From assembly GCF_029916425.1 (NCBI RefSeq), contig NZ_JAHAVQ010000005.1, positions 62,001 through 126,000 on the forward strand: a stretch of DNA of 64,000 bases, read 5' to 3'. This DNA is from Liquorilactobacillus sicerae (GTDB lineage Bacteria > Bacillota > Bacilli > Lactobacillales > Lactobacillaceae). The notes under the pieces are model-generated. The model did not search any database. It worked only from the letters and a program-made list of their open reading frames with translations, and was not told the origin of the DNA. Both the position numbers and the translations under genes were made by a program. This document shows, piece by piece, positions 27,637-38,872 of this stretch. Every line of letters starts with the position of its first letter. Positions within the stretch are counted from its first letter, which is position 1.

Positions 27637-28527
27637 TTAATCATTTTTTTGAGCAACGATCCCCAACCAATTTTTCAATTGTGATTTTTGTAGAACCGTA
27701 AAATTATTCTGTAACAGTGCAGTTTCAACAATTGTTTGTTTTTCAAGAATTATTCCTGAAAGAATCAACTTTCCTTTCGACTTCAAATAATGAGCGACCG
27801 TTGGCAATAATTGTAAGATCAGATTTGGTAAAAGATTAGCAATTATTAGATCAGCTGGCCTTCTTGCATTTTGCAATAAATTACTCTGCATGAATGAAAC
27901 ATTCTTAGCTAAGCCGTTGAGCTGCAAATTTTTCTTAGCCGCTGCTAAAGCAAGCACGTCAAGCTCATAGCCATCGACCCACTCAGCTCCTAACAAGCTG
28001 GAAGCTAAACTTAAGATCCCTGAACCAGCTCCAACATCAATTACTGACTGATTGGTAAGTAAGCTTTCCTCGAGTGCTTGCAGTGCTAAAATCGTAGTTG
28101 GATGCATTCCCGTTCCAAAAGATTGACCAGGGTTCAATTTCAGCACTATTTCACCCTGAAACTTGGAGCAATATTTTTTCCAAGCGGGAACGATCGTTAA
28201 GAAATGACTAATATGCTGAATATTATAATAATTTTCCCACTGATGCTGCCATGTCTCTTCATCAACTTGGACTACTTTCCAAGTCAGTGCGCCGACTTTT
28301 AATTGACAATTTCTCAAACTATTTAATTGCTGTTTTATTTCAGTAAAATTCTGATCCCATTCAGGTGTTATATTAAAGTAGCCAATTAACTTAACTGGTT
28401 GTCGCGAATCACCTTGAAAATCCAAATCATCAATTTGATTTCCCAAACTGCCTGCTTGTAATAATATTTCACTCGCAGCCGCAACCGCTTGATTATCAAG
28501 TGAAATGGTCAATTTATTCCATTGCAA
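27637..28527 (-). CDS. prmA: Ribosomal protein L11 methyltransferase
   Basis: PrmA trimethylates ribosomal protein L11. It has 296 residues starting at a TTG 8 bases after CGGAGG; an ATG that looks closer is out of frame. The substrate-binding N-terminal third contains EDWENYY-like EETWQHQWENYYN. The SAM site VIDVGAGSGILSLASSLLGA is at about 165-184 (written here in two parts: VIDVGAGSGIL and SLASSLLGA) and IANLLPNLI is near 230. Confidence 0.94.
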   Translation of the reverse strand: MQWNKLTISLDNQAVAAASEILLQAGSLGNQIDDLDFQGDSRQPVKLIGYFNITPEWDQNFTEIKQQLNSLRNCQLKVGALTWKVVQVDEETWQHQWENYYNIQHISHFLTIVPAWKKYCSKFQGEIVLKLNPGQSFGTGMHPTTILALQALEESLLTNQSVIDVGAGSGILSLASSLLGAEWVDGYELDVLALAAAKKNLQLNGLAKNVSFMQSNLLQNARRPADLIIANLLPNLILQLLPTVAHYLKSKGKLILSGIILEKQTIVETALLQNNFTVLQKSQLKNWLGIVAQKND

Positions 28528-28846
28528 AAACTCGTCCTCCGTATTCTTCAATGTTAATGTCTATAAGCTATCTTAGTAGCTCAAAATTAGACTGGCAATC
28601 ATTATTTTAAAATTACTAGTTATTTCAGTCGTTTTTTGCTAAAATTTACTTGAATTTAATTCGAAATCAAATATGCCATTTGATCAACTACAGCTTAAAG
28701 ATCTATAATTAATTTAATTGCTATTATGAATACTTAATTAACCAGTAGCAATGACTTAATGACAATTGGTGATTATAGCTATTTTTTCCAAAAAACAGTA
28801 CAAATTGGGAGGGACAGGTAACAGCCTTTTCTAGGTTGTCAAATCA
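28528..28846 (+). other. Intergenic region before the orphan plus-strand pair
   Basis: This 319-base gap separates divergent prmA and the small membrane gene. It is A/T-rich. It holds a promoter at 28680-28709 and then a leader of about 130 bases. A perfect Shine-Dalgarno-like GGGAGGG near 28808-28814 has no ATG or GTG at usable distance. I see no T-box, riboswitch or tRNA signature. Confidence 0.6.
28680..28709 (+). promoter_or_regulatory. Promoter of the small orphan gene pair
   Basis: TTGATC (28680-28685) and a perfect TATAAT (28704-28709) are separated by 18 bases. It would give a leader of about 130 bases before the ORF at 28847. Confidence 0.55.
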
Positions 28847-29200
28847 ATGATAAAGTTTATAGGATTGATACTTTACATATTTTGGATTTTGTTATTGTTT
28901 TTAAAATATCAACAACTAGTTAAAAATCGGCATTTTTCTTACAAAGAACTTTTTTTTGGCCATCTTTCTTGGTATCAAAATTCACGCAATTGGGTCTTGA
29001 TTTTAGCTATTTTAATTTGTGAATTGACACTAAAGTTAAAAAGTATTTATCTCTTACTAGCCTTGACTGGTTTATTACTTTTATTAATTAGTGGACTCAA
29101 CTGGCATTTTAAAATCCAACGCTCTATCATAACTTTAAGTGTCTTTTTTCTTGGAGCTTTAATGATGTTTGGTAGCGGCTGGATCCTTTATCAGCTTTAA
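28847..29200 (+). CDS. Small membrane protein of unknown function
   Basis: I do not recognise this 117-residue protein. It has an N-terminal helix (about 3-20), then a polar stretch HFSYKELFFGHLSWYQNSRN, and three further hydrophobic helices (about 48-64, 67-82 and 92-114). The ATG has only a weak AGG upstream, so the start is uncertain. It is Leu/Ile/Phe-rich, which fits an integral membrane protein. It is the first gene of a two-gene plus-strand unit in a minus-strand neighbourhood. Confidence 0.6.
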   Translation: MIKFIGLILYIFWILLLFLKYQQLVKNRHFSYKELFFGHLSWYQNSRNWVLILAILICELTLKLKSIYLLLALTGLLLLLISGLNWHFKIQRSIITLSVFFLGALMMFGSGWILYQL

Positions 29201-29255
29201 GAACTATAATTTTGCTGAATTAAATTAAATCTTGAAAATCAAGGAGATAATTAAA

Positions 29256-29486
29256 TTGAAAATCGTATTTGATCTTTGGCGTTATTCTGATTGGGGATAC
29301 ACAGTTGAAACACGGGAAAATGGCAAGTTGCATAAATTTGAGCGCTATGACGTTCACGACAAGCTTCTAGCTAGTTTTACCCCAAAGGATTTACAACAAA
29401 TGGCTACTTGCATCGAAAAGTTAAATGATGGTGAGGATTTGCTTAACTGGAACGATTTGGATCCTTTACCAGCAACAAGCAAGTAA
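29256..29486 (+). CDS. Small soluble protein of unknown function
   Basis: I do not recognise this 76-residue protein. The start is TTG, 9 bases after AAGGAG; an in-frame start eight codons earlier would place the ribosome-binding site inside the gene. It is soluble and polar with WRYSDWGYTVE at the N-terminus and an acidic end (GEDLLNWNDLDPLP). The pattern resembles small cytosolic proteins with a beta-sheet start followed by a helix, but no family is claimed. A strong terminator follows at 29508. Confidence 0.7.
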   Translation: MKIVFDLWRYSDWGYTVETRENGKLHKFERYDVHDKLLASFTPKDLQQMATCIEKLNDGEDLLNWNDLDPLPATSK

Positions 29487-29507
29487 ACTATAGTTCAGCC
29501 AATTAGC

Positions 29508-29541
29508 AAAAATGCAGGTGGTCATTAGCCTGCATTTTTTT
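29508..29541 (+). terminator. Terminator of the orphan pair
   Basis: AAAAATGCAGG and CCTGCATTTTTTT form an 11-bp stem with a 10-base loop and a T-tract on the plus strand. The A-run on the other side means it may also work for lepA read from the opposite strand. Confidence 0.88.
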
Positions 29542-29616
29542 ACTATTACTAAATCAATTATCATCTCTTTTTCTGTCAACTTGGCTACCATACGCCATTT
29601 TATTACACCCGCTAAA

Positions 29617-31449
29617 CTATTTATTTTGTTCTTCATCTGTCTTCAAAACTGCCATAAATGCCTCTTGTGGAACGATCACTCTACCAACAGCTTTCATCCG
29701 CTTTTTGCCACGTTTTTGTTTTTCAAGCAATTTTGCCCGTCGATCTGGATCGCCAGTATGAATCCGTGCAGTAACATCTTTGCGATAGGCTTTGATATTT
29801 GTTCGAGCAATTATTTTAGCACCAATTGCAGCTTGAATTGGAATTTCAAAGTTTTGCCGAGGAATAATGGCTTTAAGTCGAACCGTTATTTCTCGACCAC
29901 GCTGTTGAGCATTTTGACGATGAGTAATAAAACTTAACGCATCAATTTTTTCTCCATTCAATAAAATATCAATTTTAACTAGATCACTTGGCTGACTAGT
30001 ACTCAATTCATAATCAAGCGAAGCATAACCACGGGTGCTTGATTTCAATTTATCAAAAAAATCATAGATGATTTCTGCCAATGGAATTTGATAGATCACA
30101 TTTACTCGATAATCATCTAGATAGTCCATCGTAACAAATTTGCCACGTTTTCTTTGGCAAAGTTCCATAACGGCACCCACATAATCATTGGGTACCATGA
30201 TAGTTGCTTTGACAAACGGCTCGTTAATCTGTTTAATTTGAGCGATGTCGGGCATTTCAGATGGATTAGCGACTTTCAAATGTGATCCCTCAGCTAATTC
30301 AACATCATAAGTAACGGTTGGAGCCGTAGTAATCAAGTCCATATTAAATTCACGTTCCAATCGTTCTTGTACTACATCCATATGCAACAAACCCAAGAAA
30401 CCACAGCGAAAGCCAAAGCCTAAGGCCTGCGAAGTTTCTGGTTCAAACTCCAACGCTGCATCATTAAGCTTCAATTTTTCCAAAGCTTCCCGCAAATCAT
30501 TATACTTTGCATTATCTGTTGGATAAAGGCCCGCAAAGACCATTGGATTCATTTCACGATAACCCTTCAATGGTTTCGCAGCCGGATTAATAGCTGAAGT
30601 CACCGTATCACCAACCCGGGTATCTTTGATATCTTTAATACTAGCAGTTAAATAGCCAACATCTCCAGCCATTAAATAGTCACGTTGCAATGGCTTAGGC
30701 GAATTAACCCCAACTTCAGTCACCTCATACTCAGTCTGACTATTCATTAACCGAATTCGATCGCCAGGTTTGACTACCCCATCGACAACTCTAATACTTA
30801 AAACGACTCCTCGATAATCATCATAAATTGAATCAAAGATCAAAGCTTTCAACGGTGCTTCTAAATCACCATCAGGAGCTGGTACCTGATGAACGATTTT
30901 TTCCAGGATCTCTTTAATACCAATTCCTTTTTTAGCACTAGCCAAAACTGCCCCAGTGGCATCTATACCGATCACATCTTCAATCTGTTGGCGCACTACT
31001 TCTGGTTGCGCCGATGGCAAATCAATTTTATTGATCACTGGTATAATTTCCAAATCATCGTCAATTGCTAGATAAACGTTAGCGACTGTTTGTGCTTCGA
31101 CCCCTTGAGCAGCATCAACAACCAAAATTGCTCCTTCACAGGCTGCTAAGCTGCGTGAAACTTCATAGGAAAAATCAACATGACCTGGGGTGTCAATCAA
31201 ATGGAAAATATAAGTCTGACCATCATCTGCCCGATAATGAAGTTCAACCGCGTTTAGTTTAATCGTAATGCCGCGTTCTCTTTCCAAATCCATAGAATCC
31301 AACAACTGATCTTTCATTTCCCGTTTTGAAACGGTATCCGTCAACTCAAGAATTCGATCAGCCAAAGTGGACTTACCGTGATCAATATGTGCAACGATTG
31401 AAAAATTTCGAATCCGCCGCTGCCGTTGCTTCATTTCTTTCAGATCCAT
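29617..31449 (-). CDS. lepA: Elongation factor 4 (LepA)
   Basis: LepA is a ribosome-associated GTPase that acts in ribosome biogenesis and translation under stress. It has 610 residues. The N-terminus has [23 protein letters not shown] (G1), split here as [18 protein letters not shown], then DTPGHVDF (G3) and NKIDLP (G4). The LepA-specific C-terminal domain ends [20 protein letters not shown] promoter with a perfect TATAAT is at 31481-31509. Confidence 0.97.
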   Translation of the reverse strand: MDLKEMKQRQRRIRNFSIVAHIDHGKSTLADRILELTDTVSKREMKDQLLDSMDLERERGITIKLNAVELHYRADDGQTYIFHLIDTPGHVDFSYEVSRSLAACEGAILVVDAAQGVEAQTVANVYLAIDDDLEIIPVINKIDLPSAQPEVVRQQIEDVIGIDATGAVLASAKKGIGIKEILEKIVHQVPAPDGDLEAPLKALIFDSIYDDYRGVVLSIRVVDGVVKPGDRIRLMNSQTEYEVTEVGVNSPKPLQRDYLMAGDVGYLTASIKDIKDTRVGDTVTSAINPAAKPLKGYREMNPMVFAGLYPTDNAKYNDLREALEKLKLNDAALEFEPETSQALGFGFRCGFLGLLHMDVVQERLEREFNMDLITTAPTVTYDVELAEGSHLKVANPSEMPDIAQIKQINEPFVKATIMVPNDYVGAVMELCQRKRGKFVTMDYLDDYRVNVIYQIPLAEIIYDFFDKLKSSTRGYASLDYELSTSQPSDLVKIDILLNGEKIDALSFITHRQNAQQRGREITVRLKAIIPRQNFEIPIQAAIGAKIIARTNIKAYRKDVTARIHTGDPDRRAKLLEKQKRGKKRMKAVGRVIVPQEAFMAVLKTDEEQNK

Positions 31450-31480
31450 TTTTATGCCTACTTTCTATCTACTTAACAGA

Positions 31481-31509
31481 ATTATATCAATCATTTAAAT
31501 CGAATACAA
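31481..31509 (-). promoter_or_regulatory. Promoter of lepA
   Basis: TTGTAT (31504-31509) and TATAAT (31481-31486) are separated by 17 bases, about 32 bases before the lepA ATG. Confidence 0.75.
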
Positions 31510-31536
31510 TTAAGGGAAAACAAACCATCCTAGAAA

Positions 31537-31573
31537 TAAAAATGGAGTCGCCGGCTTAAAACTGGCAACCCCA
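31537..31573 (-). terminator. Terminator of the hrcA-grpE-dnaK-dnaJ operon
   Basis: A 10-bp stem with two G-U pairs (31564-31573 with 31543-31552) is followed by a U-tract on the minus strand, 11 bases after dnaJ. Confidence 0.75.
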
Positions 31574-31583
31574 ATTAAATCAA

Positions 31584-32711
31584 TTAAAAACCATGCTTTT
31601 TGAAACGATCAAACAATGAACCCTCGCCAGCAACCTTTTCGCCACTAGCCTCAGCAAAAGCTTTTAAGGCTTCTTTTTGACGTGAATTCAATTTCTTAGG
31701 TGTCACAACTTTGACGGTTACTTCTTCATCACCCATTTCCTGAGTCCGTAAATGCGGAGCTCCTTTGCCACGTAAACGGAAAGTAGCACCTGATTGGGTC
31801 CCAGCTGGAATCTTCAGTTTAACATCTCCATGTACAGTTTTAGCTAAGACTTCATCACCTAGAGCAGCTTGCACAAAGCTGATTGGTTGCGTAAAGAAGA
31901 TTTTCGTACCATCACGTTTAAAGATTTTGCTTGGTTTTACTCGGAAAACAATGTATAAATCACCATATGGTCCACCGTTAAAACCAGCTTCTCCTTGATT
32001 TTGCAAACGCATTTGATTGCCGTCTTCAATTCCGGCTGGGATTGAAACCTCAACTTCATGCCGTTCTTTGACATGACCAGTTCCTTGGCAGTCCTGACAT
32101 TTTTCGCGGATCACTTTTCCTGTACCACCACAGACATTGCACTCAGCTTCACGAATAATTCGACCTAAAGGAGTATTTTGAGCTTGCCGAACCGTTCCTG
32201 AACCATGACATTTTTGACAAGTCTCTGGATGTGTCCCTGGTTTAGCACCAGATCCTTGGCACGTTTTGCATAAAGCTTCTCGAGTATATTGAATATCAGT
32301 TTTCTTCCCGAAAATTGCTTCTTCAAATGTTAAAGTCATATTATATTGTAAATCATGACCTTGTCGTGGCTGATTGCGTGAACGACCGCCGCCACCGCCA
32401 CCAAAGAAAGATGAAAAAATGTCTTCAAAACCACCTGAGAAATCGCCAAAATCAGAACCCTGAAAACCGCCAAAACCTTGACCTGCATTGGCGCCAGTCG
32501 AGCCAAATTGATCAAACTGAGCTTTTTTCTGCGGATCACTTAAGATTTCATAGGCTTCATTGATTTCTTTAAACTTTTGTTCAGCTCCCGGTTCTTTATT
32601 TAAATCTGGATGATACTTTTTGGAAAGCCGCCGATAAGCTTTTTTAATTTCCGCAGCAGAAGCATCCCGTGAAACACCAAGCACTTCATAAGGATCTTTA
32701 TTTCCTGCCAT
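31584..32711 (-). CDS. dnaJ: Chaperone DnaJ (Hsp40)
   Basis: DnaJ delivers unfolded proteins to DnaK and stimulates its ATPase. It has 375 residues: J domain (1-70) with YHPDLN, a Gly/Phe-rich linker (about 75-115), four zinc-binding repeats ([32 protein letters not shown]; about 145-215), and the C-terminal substrate domains. It follows dnaK after a 108-base gap that contains both a terminator and a promoter, so it can be expressed separately. Confidence 0.97.
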   Translation of the reverse strand: MAGNKDPYEVLGVSRDASAAEIKKAYRRLSKKYHPDLNKEPGAEQKFKEINEAYEILSDPQKKAQFDQFGSTGANAGQGFGGFQGSDFGDFSGGFEDIFSSFFGGGGGGRSRNQPRQGHDLQYNMTLTFEEAIFGKKTDIQYTREALCKTCQGSGAKPGTHPETCQKCHGSGTVRQAQNTPLGRIIREAECNVCGGTGKVIREKCQDCQGTGHVKERHEVEVSIPAGIEDGNQMRLQNQGEAGFNGGPYGDLYIVFRVKPSKIFKRDGTKIFFTQPISFVQAALGDEVLAKTVHGDVKLKIPAGTQSGATFRLRGKGAPHLRTQEMGDEEVTVKVVTPKKLNSRQKEALKAFAEASGEKVAGEGSLFDRFKKHGF

Positions 32712-32749
32712 TTTCTCCCTCCATTACTTACAGTCTACTTAAAAAGAGT

Positions 32750-32778
32750 AACATAATCGTCCCGAAATAAAAAGTCAA
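32750..32778 (-). promoter_or_regulatory. Internal promoter of dnaJ
   Basis: TTGACT (32773-32778) and TATGTT (32750-32755) are separated by 17 bases. The -35 is part of the 3' arm of the dnaK-dnaJ terminator. Confidence 0.55.
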
Positions 32779-32802
32779 AGTCCCGCAGGCCTTTGACTTT
32801 TT
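32769..32802 (-). terminator. Terminator between dnaK and dnaJ
   Basis: AAAAAGTCAAAG (32791-32802 strand complement) pairs with CTTTGACTTTTT in a 12-bp stem with a 10-base loop and U-tract. It should reduce read-through from dnaK to dnaJ. Confidence 0.85.
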
Positions 32803-32818
32803 ATCCAATCAGCACTGA

Positions 32819-34681
<1,863 letters not shown>

Positions 34682-34713
34682 CTACCTCTTTTTAGAATTT
34701 ATTTTAATGATTG

Positions 34714-35331
34714 TTATTGTGCTACTACTACCATCGCTGGCCGCAAAACCCGATCCTTTAATAAGTAGCCGTCTTGGAAAACTTCTACGACTGTTTCAGA
34801 CTTTTGATCCTTTTCAACCGGCACAGTCTTAACCGCTTGATGATAAAGTGGATCAAATGGTTGGCCCAATGCTTCGATTTTTGTAATATGATTATCTTTT
34901 AAAGCTTTTTCCATATCACGATGGACCATTTCAACTCCATGCTTCAACTGTTTTGAAACATCATCCTCAGCTTCAATTTGCAAAGCACGGGCTAAATTAT
35001 CTAACACTGGTAAAACATCCTTAGCCAACGCTTGACCATCATATTTGATCAATTTAGCCTGTTCATTTTTAAAGCGAGTGGTCATATTAGCCATTTCAGC
35101 TTCGGCACGCAAATATTTATCTTCCAGTTGATCATACTTTGCTTGCAGATCTTTTAATTGTTGCTTCAACTCCTGGTCAACCACTTTTTTCGCAGGCTTT
35201 ACTTTTGAAGTTTTTGTTTCCTTATCTGCTTTTTTTGCTGTTTGCTCTTTAACTGATTTTTGTTTATTTGCGTCCGTTTCTTTCTTAGCATTTTCTTGTT
35301 TTTGGCTAAGATGACTTTCCTTTTCTGACAA
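34714..35331 (-). CDS. grpE: Nucleotide exchange factor GrpE
   Basis: GrpE releases ADP from DnaK. It has 205 residues: a Lys/Glu/Ala-rich disordered N-terminus (about 1-50), a long coiled coil (about 50-110), then the beta domain with FDPLYHQAV and VVEVFQDGYLLKDRVLRPAMV at the C-terminus (split here as VFQDGYLLKDRVLRPA). The start is TTG after AAGGGGTG. It lies 22 bases after hrcA. Confidence 0.95.
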   Translation of the reverse strand: MSEKESHLSQKQENAKKETDANKQKSVKEQTAKKADKETKTSKVKPAKKVVDQELKQQLKDLQAKYDQLEDKYLRAEAEMANMTTRFKNEQAKLIKYDGQALAKDVLPVLDNLARALQIEAEDDVSKQLKHGVEMVHRDMEKALKDNHITKIEALGQPFDPLYHQAVKTVPVEKDQKSETVVEVFQDGYLLKDRVLRPAMVVVAQ

Positions 35332-35353
35332 GTGAACACCCCTTCTCTAATTT

Positions 35354-36391
35354 CTAATCATAGAAATCATAATAATCAAGCATCCTATGCGCTAACTCAT
35401 CACGAAAGACCTCAAGTAAAGCAATAATTTTCGAATATGGCATATTGGTCGGCCCAAGAATCGCAATTAACCCTTGACCATGCTGAGCTACATCATAAGT
35501 TGTTGAGATCAAGCTGTAGTTCAAAAGTGACCGATCAGCCATTTCATTGCCAAGTTTAACATGGATCGCTTGCTGATGATCTTGAGTTGCAACTAAATTA
35601 GTAATGTCTGCTGAGCGATCAATCAATGAATATAAAGCTTTGATCTGCTCAATATTACCATCTTCAACAAAGTCTAATAGATTGAGTTTACCACCCACAT
35701 AAAATTGGTCATCAACTGCCTTGTTTAAAATACCACCAAAAATACTCAAGAAACCACTTGGCTGGCGGATATAATGAACCAGCACCGGAACACTTTCACG
35801 AAGCTTACTAACAACTTCATCCAACGGCAACCCAACAATTTGATCATTGATGATTCTAACCACTGCCTCCAGCTCCTCACCACTAATTTGTCTTGGTAAG
35901 TTAAATAGCTGGCTTTCGACTTCACCATCGCTCGTGATCAGCATGACCATGGCTTGCTGGTTACCCATTGGCATAATTCTAAAGCCTTGCAAACGAACCT
36001 GTTTAGCTGCCGGCTTAAATGCTATCGCTGTATAATTTGTCATTTGCGACAAAATTTTGGCTGACGTAGCAACCAGTTGATCGATTTTAAAAAACTGGTT
36101 ATCTAATGATTTGCGGACATTATCGACCAGCTGCGGATCAATTGCTGAAGGCTTTACTAAATTGTCAACATAATAACGATAGCCCTTAAGTGATGGTATT
36201 CTCCCAGAAGAAGAGTGCTCCTTCAACAAAAATCCCATTTTCTCCAAAGTCGCCATCTCATTGCGGATTGTTGCTGAACTGACATGAACTGGTAATTGAC
36301 TTTCCAAAGCCTTTGACCCAACTGGATGTCCAGCGTCAGCATAATCTTGAACAATTGTTTCGAGAATCAGCAGCTGCCTTTCGGTTAGCAT
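35354..36391 (-). CDS. hrcA: Heat-inducible transcription repressor HrcA
   Basis: HrcA represses the dnaK operon by binding CIRCE and is kept active by GroEL. It has 345 residues from the ATG behind GAGGTGAT, seven codons downstream of an alternative start. The N-terminal winged helix (about 1-75) has LTERQLLILETIVQDY and SATIRNEMATLEKMGFL. The remaining GAF-like dimerisation domain is typical. It is first in hrcA-grpE-dnaK-dnaJ and is autoregulated through CIRCE at 36406. Confidence 0.96.
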   Translation of the reverse strand: MLTERQLLILETIVQDYADAGHPVGSKALESQLPVHVSSATIRNEMATLEKMGFLLKEHSSSGRIPSLKGYRYYVDNLVKPSAIDPQLVDNVRKSLDNQFFKIDQLVATSAKILSQMTNYTAIAFKPAAKQVRLQGFRIMPMGNQQAMVMLITSDGEVESQLFNLPRQISGEELEAVVRIINDQIVGLPLDEVVSKLRESVPVLVHYIRQPSGFLSIFGGILNKAVDDQFYVGGKLNLLDFVEDGNIEQIKALYSLIDRSADITNLVATQDHQQAIHVKLGNEMADRSLLNYSLISTTYDVAQHGQGLIAILGPTNMPYSKIIALLEVFRDELAHRMLDYYDFYD

Positions 36392-36405
36392 GATTATCAC
36401 CTCGA

Positions 36406-36432
36406 TTAGCACTTAGCATCATTGAGTGCTAA
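36406..36432 (-). promoter_or_regulatory. CIRCE operator
   Basis: TTAGCACTT and GAGTGCTAA flank a 9-base spacer, matching the CIRCE consensus with a single mismatch. It lies at the expected transcription start, about 15 bases before hrcA, so HrcA should repress its own operon. Confidence 0.95.
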
Positions 36433-36442
36433 GTCAATTATT

Positions 36443-36471
36443 AATATACAAGAAAAAGGCTGATAAGTCAA
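36443..36471 (-). promoter_or_regulatory. Promoter of the hrcA operon
   Basis: TTGACT (36466-36471) and TATATT (36443-36448) are separated by 17 bases. CIRCE lies directly downstream. The -35 is inside the ribF terminator hairpin. Confidence 0.8.
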
Positions 36472-36490
36472 GAATTGAACTTTCATCAGC
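36459..36490 (-). terminator. Terminator of truB-ribF
   Basis: GCTGAT and ATCAGC arms (36485-36490 and 36459-36464) close an extended, imperfect hairpin followed by CUUUUUCUU on the minus strand. It overlaps the hrcA -35. Confidence 0.6.
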
Positions 36491-36506
36491 TAAAAAGAGT
36501 TCCCTT

Positions 36507-37445
36507 TCATTTTTGAAAATAGTTCAGCGTCTGCTGCTGATCGTTTTTTAACTGTTCAATCAGTGCTTGAGCACTAACAAACTTGACCTGTCCGCGTAAA
36601 TAATGATACCAATTGACAATAACTTGTTGACCATAGACCATTTTAGAAAAATTAAGTAAATTTATTTCAATAGTTAGTTGTTGATCGTCGCCGAAAGTCT
36701 CATTTCTGCCAATTGAAGCCATTCCCAAATAATCTTTTCCATCTAGCCATACTTTGGTCGCATAAATTCCTTCCCCCAAAACTCGTTCCTGGGAATCAAT
36801 TTTTAAATTTAAAGTTGGAAAGCCCAGCTGCCGACCCAGCTGCTTGCCATGAACAACAAGCCCCGTATTTTGGTAATGATAACCTAATAACCGATTTGCT
36901 AAATCGATTTGACCCGTATCTAGCAACTGGCGAATCGTTGTTGAGCTAATTTTCTCTTGTTCAAATAAAACATGTTTGACTGTGATTACTTGAAAGCGAC
37001 CACGGGCAAATTTTGGCAAAGTTCGCATATTAGCAATCGTGTGCTTGCCATAAGTATAATCTTCACCTGCAACAACGGCTGTCGCATGCAGACCAACCAT
37101 ATATTTATCGACGAATTCCTGAGGCGGCATTTGCGGCAAGGCCCCCGCCAACTTGATCACATATACATAATCAGCACCTAACTGCTGGAATAATTCTAAT
37201 TTATGCTTCAATGTCGTCAAATAATGAACCTGCTTGGTCGGGACATGCTGAAAAACGATCATTGGATGCCGGTCAAGGGTCATCACTGCTAACTTGCAGC
37301 CCAATTTTTTTGCCTGTCGAGCTGCCGTTTTGATCACCTGTTGGTGTCCGCGATGAACACCGTCAAAAAAACCAGTTGCTAAAACGACTTTCTCGGCTGG
37401 AATGAGTTGTGAATCAAATGGCTCACTTAGTTCAATTGTTTTCAC
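36507..37445 (-). CDS. ribF: Bifunctional riboflavin kinase / FAD synthetase
   Basis: RibF phosphorylates riboflavin to FMN and adenylates FMN to FAD. It has 312 residues starting at GTG, 8 bases after GAAGGG, which lies in the end of truB. The FAD synthetase part has ATGFFDGVHRGHQQVI (about 22-37) and the C-terminal flavokinase part has LGRQLGFPTLNLKI (about 190-203) and LGMASIGRNETFG. It follows truB by 5 bases, a standard Firmicutes order. Confidence 0.95.
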   Translation of the reverse strand: MKTIELSEPFDSQLIPAEKVVLATGFFDGVHRGHQQVIKTAARQAKKLGCKLAVMTLDRHPMIVFQHVPTKQVHYLTTLKHKLELFQQLGADYVYVIKLAGALPQMPPQEFVDKYMVGLHATAVVAGEDYTYGKHTIANMRTLPKFARGRFQVITVKHVLFEQEKISSTTIRQLLDTGQIDLANRLLGYHYQNTGLVVHGKQLGRQLGFPTLNLKIDSQERVLGEGIYATKVWLDGKDYLGMASIGRNETFGDDQQLTIEINLLNFSKMVYGQQVIVNWYHYLRGQVKFVSAQALIEQLKNDQQQTLNYFQK

Positions 37446-37450
37446 TCTTC

Positions 37451-38356
37451 TTACCCTTCCGTCAAATCGATCATCTGTTTTGGTACATAAAACTCTCGCT
37501 GCTGGTTTAAATGATAAATGCAACGACTTTTTTGTTGATAAGTCAGCACTAATTCATCACTGACAGCCTCTAAATCTAAAAAGCCACCATTTTTCACCTT
37601 ATTCCATTGTGCTGGTGACAACTGATAATGATCGAAGTTTTTTAAAGCTACATCCCAATCGTAAATCAGATTTTTAATTTGTCCAGTCGCTGCTGCTGTT
37701 CGTAAATGCTTAAGACTGACCGTTTCTGAAAGATCAAAACCACCACTTGTTTGTCTCGTTAACTTTGACATGACAGCAGGTACGCCCAAGGCTTTTCCTA
37801 AATCACTAGCCAGTGTTCGAATATAAGTTCCTTTGCCACAGCTTACTTCAAAAAAACAGGTTTGCTGTCCCTTTTGCGGATTGAAGACCGGTGGTTTGCT
37901 TTGGCGGAAATATTTGACTTTGATTTTTCGCTTAGGACGTTCGACCGGAATTCCTAAACGCGCGTAGTTATACAAACGTCGGCCGTTAACCTTAACTGCC
38001 GAATACAGTGGTGGAATCTGAATCAAATCACCAGTCAATTTTTCCATTGCTTGATCAATTTGCTTAACTGAAAAAGGCTCCATCAACTTTTTTTGAGCAA
38101 TTATTTTTCCATCCAAATCTTCCGTAACGGTTGCTAAGCCAAAAATTATTTCGCCGGTATAAACTTTTCCAAAATCCATCAAATAGTTAACGACTTTAGT
38201 TGCTTTCCCAATACAAATTGGCAAAACCCCGTTAACGTTCGGATCTAAGGTCCCACTATGCCCGACTCGTTTCATTTTTAAAATTTGCCGACAATGACGG
38301 ACACAATCGTTGCTGGTCATGCCTTTTTCCTTATACAAAGGAATTATGCCATCCAT
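37451..38356 (-). CDS. truB: tRNA pseudouridine-55 synthase
   Basis: TruB makes the universal pseudouridine-55 in the T-loop of tRNAs. It has 301 residues. The catalytic Asp is in GHSGTLDPNVNGVL (about 33-46), and GKGTYIRTLASDLG (about 173-186) is a second hallmark; the family usually has GTYIR. The C-terminal PUA-like part ends the protein. It heads truB-ribF after the rbfA terminator. Confidence 0.96.
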   Translation of the reverse strand: MDGIIPLYKEKGMTSNDCVRHCRQILKMKRVGHSGTLDPNVNGVLPICIGKATKVVNYLMDFGKVYTGEIIFGLATVTEDLDGKIIAQKKLMEPFSVKQIDQAMEKLTGDLIQIPPLYSAVKVNGRRLYNYARLGIPVERPKRKIKVKYFRQSKPPVFNPQKGQQTCFFEVSCGKGTYIRTLASDLGKALGVPAVMSKLTRQTSGGFDLSETVSLKHLRTAAATGQIKNLIYDWDVALKNFDHYQLSPAQWNKVKNGGFLDLEAVSDELVLTYQQKSRCIYHLNQQREFYVPKQMIDLTEG

Positions 38357-38385
38357 TAGCGGCCTCCTTTAATCTTTTTTGAAAT

Positions 38386-38423
38386 AAAAGCTGTGACAAA
38401 ACAAGTGCTTTGTTACAGCTTTT
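38386..38423 (-). terminator. Terminator of the rimP-rbfA operon
   Basis: AAAAGCTGT...ACAAA pairs with TTTGT...ACAGCTTTT over about 15 bp with an 8-base loop, with U-tracts on both strands, between rbfA and truB. Confidence 0.9.
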
Positions 38424-38479
38424 ATAATTGTCTGCAAATACTGCCGTTAAAAATATACAGCAAGTTAAACTTAAGCAGA

Positions 38480-38848
38480 TCATGCATCATTATCTTGATT
38501 ATTCTTTTTTACTTGATTCAACAACTGATCAATCCGATTGCCATATTGGACCGAACGATCTTGTTCAAACTTAATCTCTGGTGTCACGTAAATGCTTAAG
38601 CGCGATCCCAATTCACGCCGAATCAATCCCGTTGCCTTGTCCAAGCCAGCCTGCGTCTTTTCAGCAGCTGAGGCTTGATCTGACAAAATGCTATAGTAAA
38701 TAGTTGCGTGCTGCAAGTCTCCCGTCACTTCGACACCCGTAATTGTAACGCCTTGGACACGGGGGTCTCGAACACGTTTCATCAAAATATCATCAACTTC
38801 ACGCTGAATCTCTTGCTCTAAACGACCTATACGGTAATTACGAACCAA
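38480..38848 (-). CDS. rbfA: Ribosome-binding factor A
   Basis: RbfA is a KH-fold factor for late 30S maturation and 16S 5'-end processing. It has 122 residues, with YRIGRLEQEIQREVDDIL at the N-terminus and TPEIKFEQDRSVQYGNRID at the end. The start is TTG behind AAAGGAG. It is the last gene of the rimP-nusA-ylxR-ylxQ-infB-rbfA operon. Confidence 0.95.
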   Translation of the reverse strand: MVRNYRIGRLEQEIQREVDDILMKRVRDPRVQGVTITGVEVTGDLQHATIYYSILSDQASAAEKTQAGLDKATGLIRRELGSRLSIYVTPEIKFEQDRSVQYGNRIDQLLNQVKKNNQDNDA

Positions 38849-38872
38849 AGTTAATTCTCCTTTAAAAAATTA

